From assembly GCA_029210865.1 (NCBI GenBank), contig JARGGE010000190.1, positions 1-6,002 on the forward strand: a stretch of DNA of 6,002 bases, given 5' to 3'. The stretch comes from Trueperaceae bacterium. Lineage in GTDB: Bacteria; Deinococcota; Deinococci; Deinococcales; Trueperaceae. Made by a program: the position numbers and the translations under genes. Shown here piece by piece: positions 5,224-6,002 of the stretch. Numbering within the stretch: the first letter of the stretch is position 1; the number at the start of each line of letters is the position of its first letter. The notes beneath the pieces were generated by a model. The model was not told the DNA's origin, did not search any database, and worked only from the letters and a program-made list of their open reading frames with translations.

Positions 5224-6002
5224 ACACGAAGTGGTGGCCGCTGCCGTTCGGGCGCTTCGGCAGGACCCGGTCGGGCTCGCGGTTCGATCCGCGGAAGCCG
5301 CGCCGGGAGAGGGATCCGGAGGACATCTACCTCGCGTCCAGTGGGCAGCTCGTCTGGCGCGCGTTCCGCAAGCACAAGCTGGCGATGTTCGGCCTCGCCG
5401 TGCTTGGGGTCCTCTACGTGCTCGCGATCTTCGCCGGGTTCTTCGCGCCGTACGACCCCTGGCAGCGGCACACCGGGCACGTCACGGCGCCGCCCACCCC
5501 CATCCGCGTCGTGCACGAGGGCCAGCCACACTGGCCCTTCGTGTACGCGTCCACCGTCGAGCTGAACCTGGACACCCTCGCCCGCGAGTACACCGTCGAC
5601 CGCTCCGAACCCTACGAGCTGCGCTTCTTCGTGCGGAGTGAACCGTACAAGCTGATGGGTCTGTTCCCCACCGACGTCCGCTTCGTTGGCGTCGAGGAAG
5701 GGGGCAAGCTGTTCCCCTTCGGCACCGACAGCCTCGGGCGCGACGTGTACTCCCGGGTGCTGCAGGGGGCCCGCATCTCGCTCTCGATCGGCCTGATCGG
5801 CGTCTTCATCAGCTTCGCCCTGGGCGTCACGCTCGGCGGGATCTCGGGCTACTTCGGCGGCGCGGTCGACATGGTGATCCAGAGGATCATCGAGTTCCTG
5901 GGGCAGCTCCCCAGCATCCCGCTGTGGATGGCACTGGCCGCGGCCGTGCCCACGGAGTGGCCGCCGGTGCGGGTCTACTTCATGATCACGCTCGTGCTCT
6001 CG
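5220..6002 (+). CDS. ABC transporter permease, DppC/OppC-like, with long periplasmic segment (3' end cut by window)
   Basis: This is the second permease half, with 261 codons open to the right edge. ATG 5220 overlaps the stop of the DppB-like gene and follows GGGGAG (5209-5214). An unusually long Arg-rich cytoplasmic N-terminus (1-45) leads to the OppC_N helix (about 55-76: LAMFGLAVLGVLYVLAIFAG, then FFAPYDPW). A periplasmic stretch of about 90 residues follows (77-166, including HWPFVYASTVELNLDTL and LRFFVRSEPYKLMGLFPTDV) before the family signature FGTDSLGRDVYSRVLQGARISL (167-188). Then come a membrane helix (about 188-212) and PSIPLWMALAA. Standard DppC/OppC proteins have only about 30-40 residues between FAPYDP and GTD.LGRD, so about 50 are extra. 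The EAA loop and C-terminus are beyond the edge, as presumably are the ATPase genes. The long segment may be a trait matched to the large binding protein (inference). Confidence 0.94.
   Translation, partial: MNTKWWPLPFGRFGRTRSGSRFDPRKPRRERDPEDIYLASSGQLVWRAFRKHKLAMFGLAVLGVLYVLAIFAGFFAPYDPWQRHTGHVTAPPTPIRVVHEGQPHWPFVYASTVELNLDTLAREYTVDRSEPYELRFFVRSEPYKLMGLFPTDVRFVGVEEGGKLFPFGTDSLGRDVYSRVLQGARISLSIGLIGVFISFALGVTLGGISGYFGGAVDMVIQRIIEFLGQLPSIPLWMALAAAVPTEWPPVRVYFMITLVLS

Overview
The window is GC-rich bacterial chromosome with strong G/C preference at third codon positions. It is densely coded (no gene-free stretch over about 230 bases) and looks like a carbohydrate- or peptide-uptake neighbourhood. 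The substrate-binding protein has a plain Sec signal peptide with no lipobox cysteine, which suggests a diderm with a periplasm. Together with the base composition and the family combination, this would fit Deinococcota (Truepera-like) or a similar lineage. That placement is an impression from sequence style, not proof. No mobile element, CRISPR array, rRNA or tRNA was seen.

Left part, plus strand: the C-terminal effector-binding part of a LacI-family repressor (its HTH lies off the left edge), then one base later a GTG-started alpha/beta-hydrolase of the esterase-D / carbohydrate-esterase-1 type. After an 86-base gap comes a 144-residue protein with one N-terminal membrane helix and no recognised family. 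A perfect 16-bp stem-loop then separates this block from a convergent gene and probably terminates transcription from both sides.

Right part: a 644-residue family-5 (oligopeptide/dipeptide-type) solute-binding protein runs on the minus strand. Divergent from it are two permease genes, DppB-like and DppC-like, that overlap by ATGA. The second permease runs off the right edge. The ATPases are not in the window and would be expected downstream.

The 229-base divergent control region is the most interesting non-coding part. Two candidate sigma70-type promoters lie back to back, and their -35 hexamers form the arms of one palindrome (GTCAAG-GTG-CTTGAC). The same region holds three copies of AANCGNTT, the core of LacI/GalR-family operators: one over the permease promoter and one in each leader. 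With a LacI-type repressor in the same window, the simplest model is that this repressor, or a paralogue, controls both the binding protein and the permeases. A saccharide substrate is then plausible, with the esterase removing acyl groups from imported oligosaccharides. The substrate and the regulator-operator pairing are inferences. I saw no clearly unprecedented system here.
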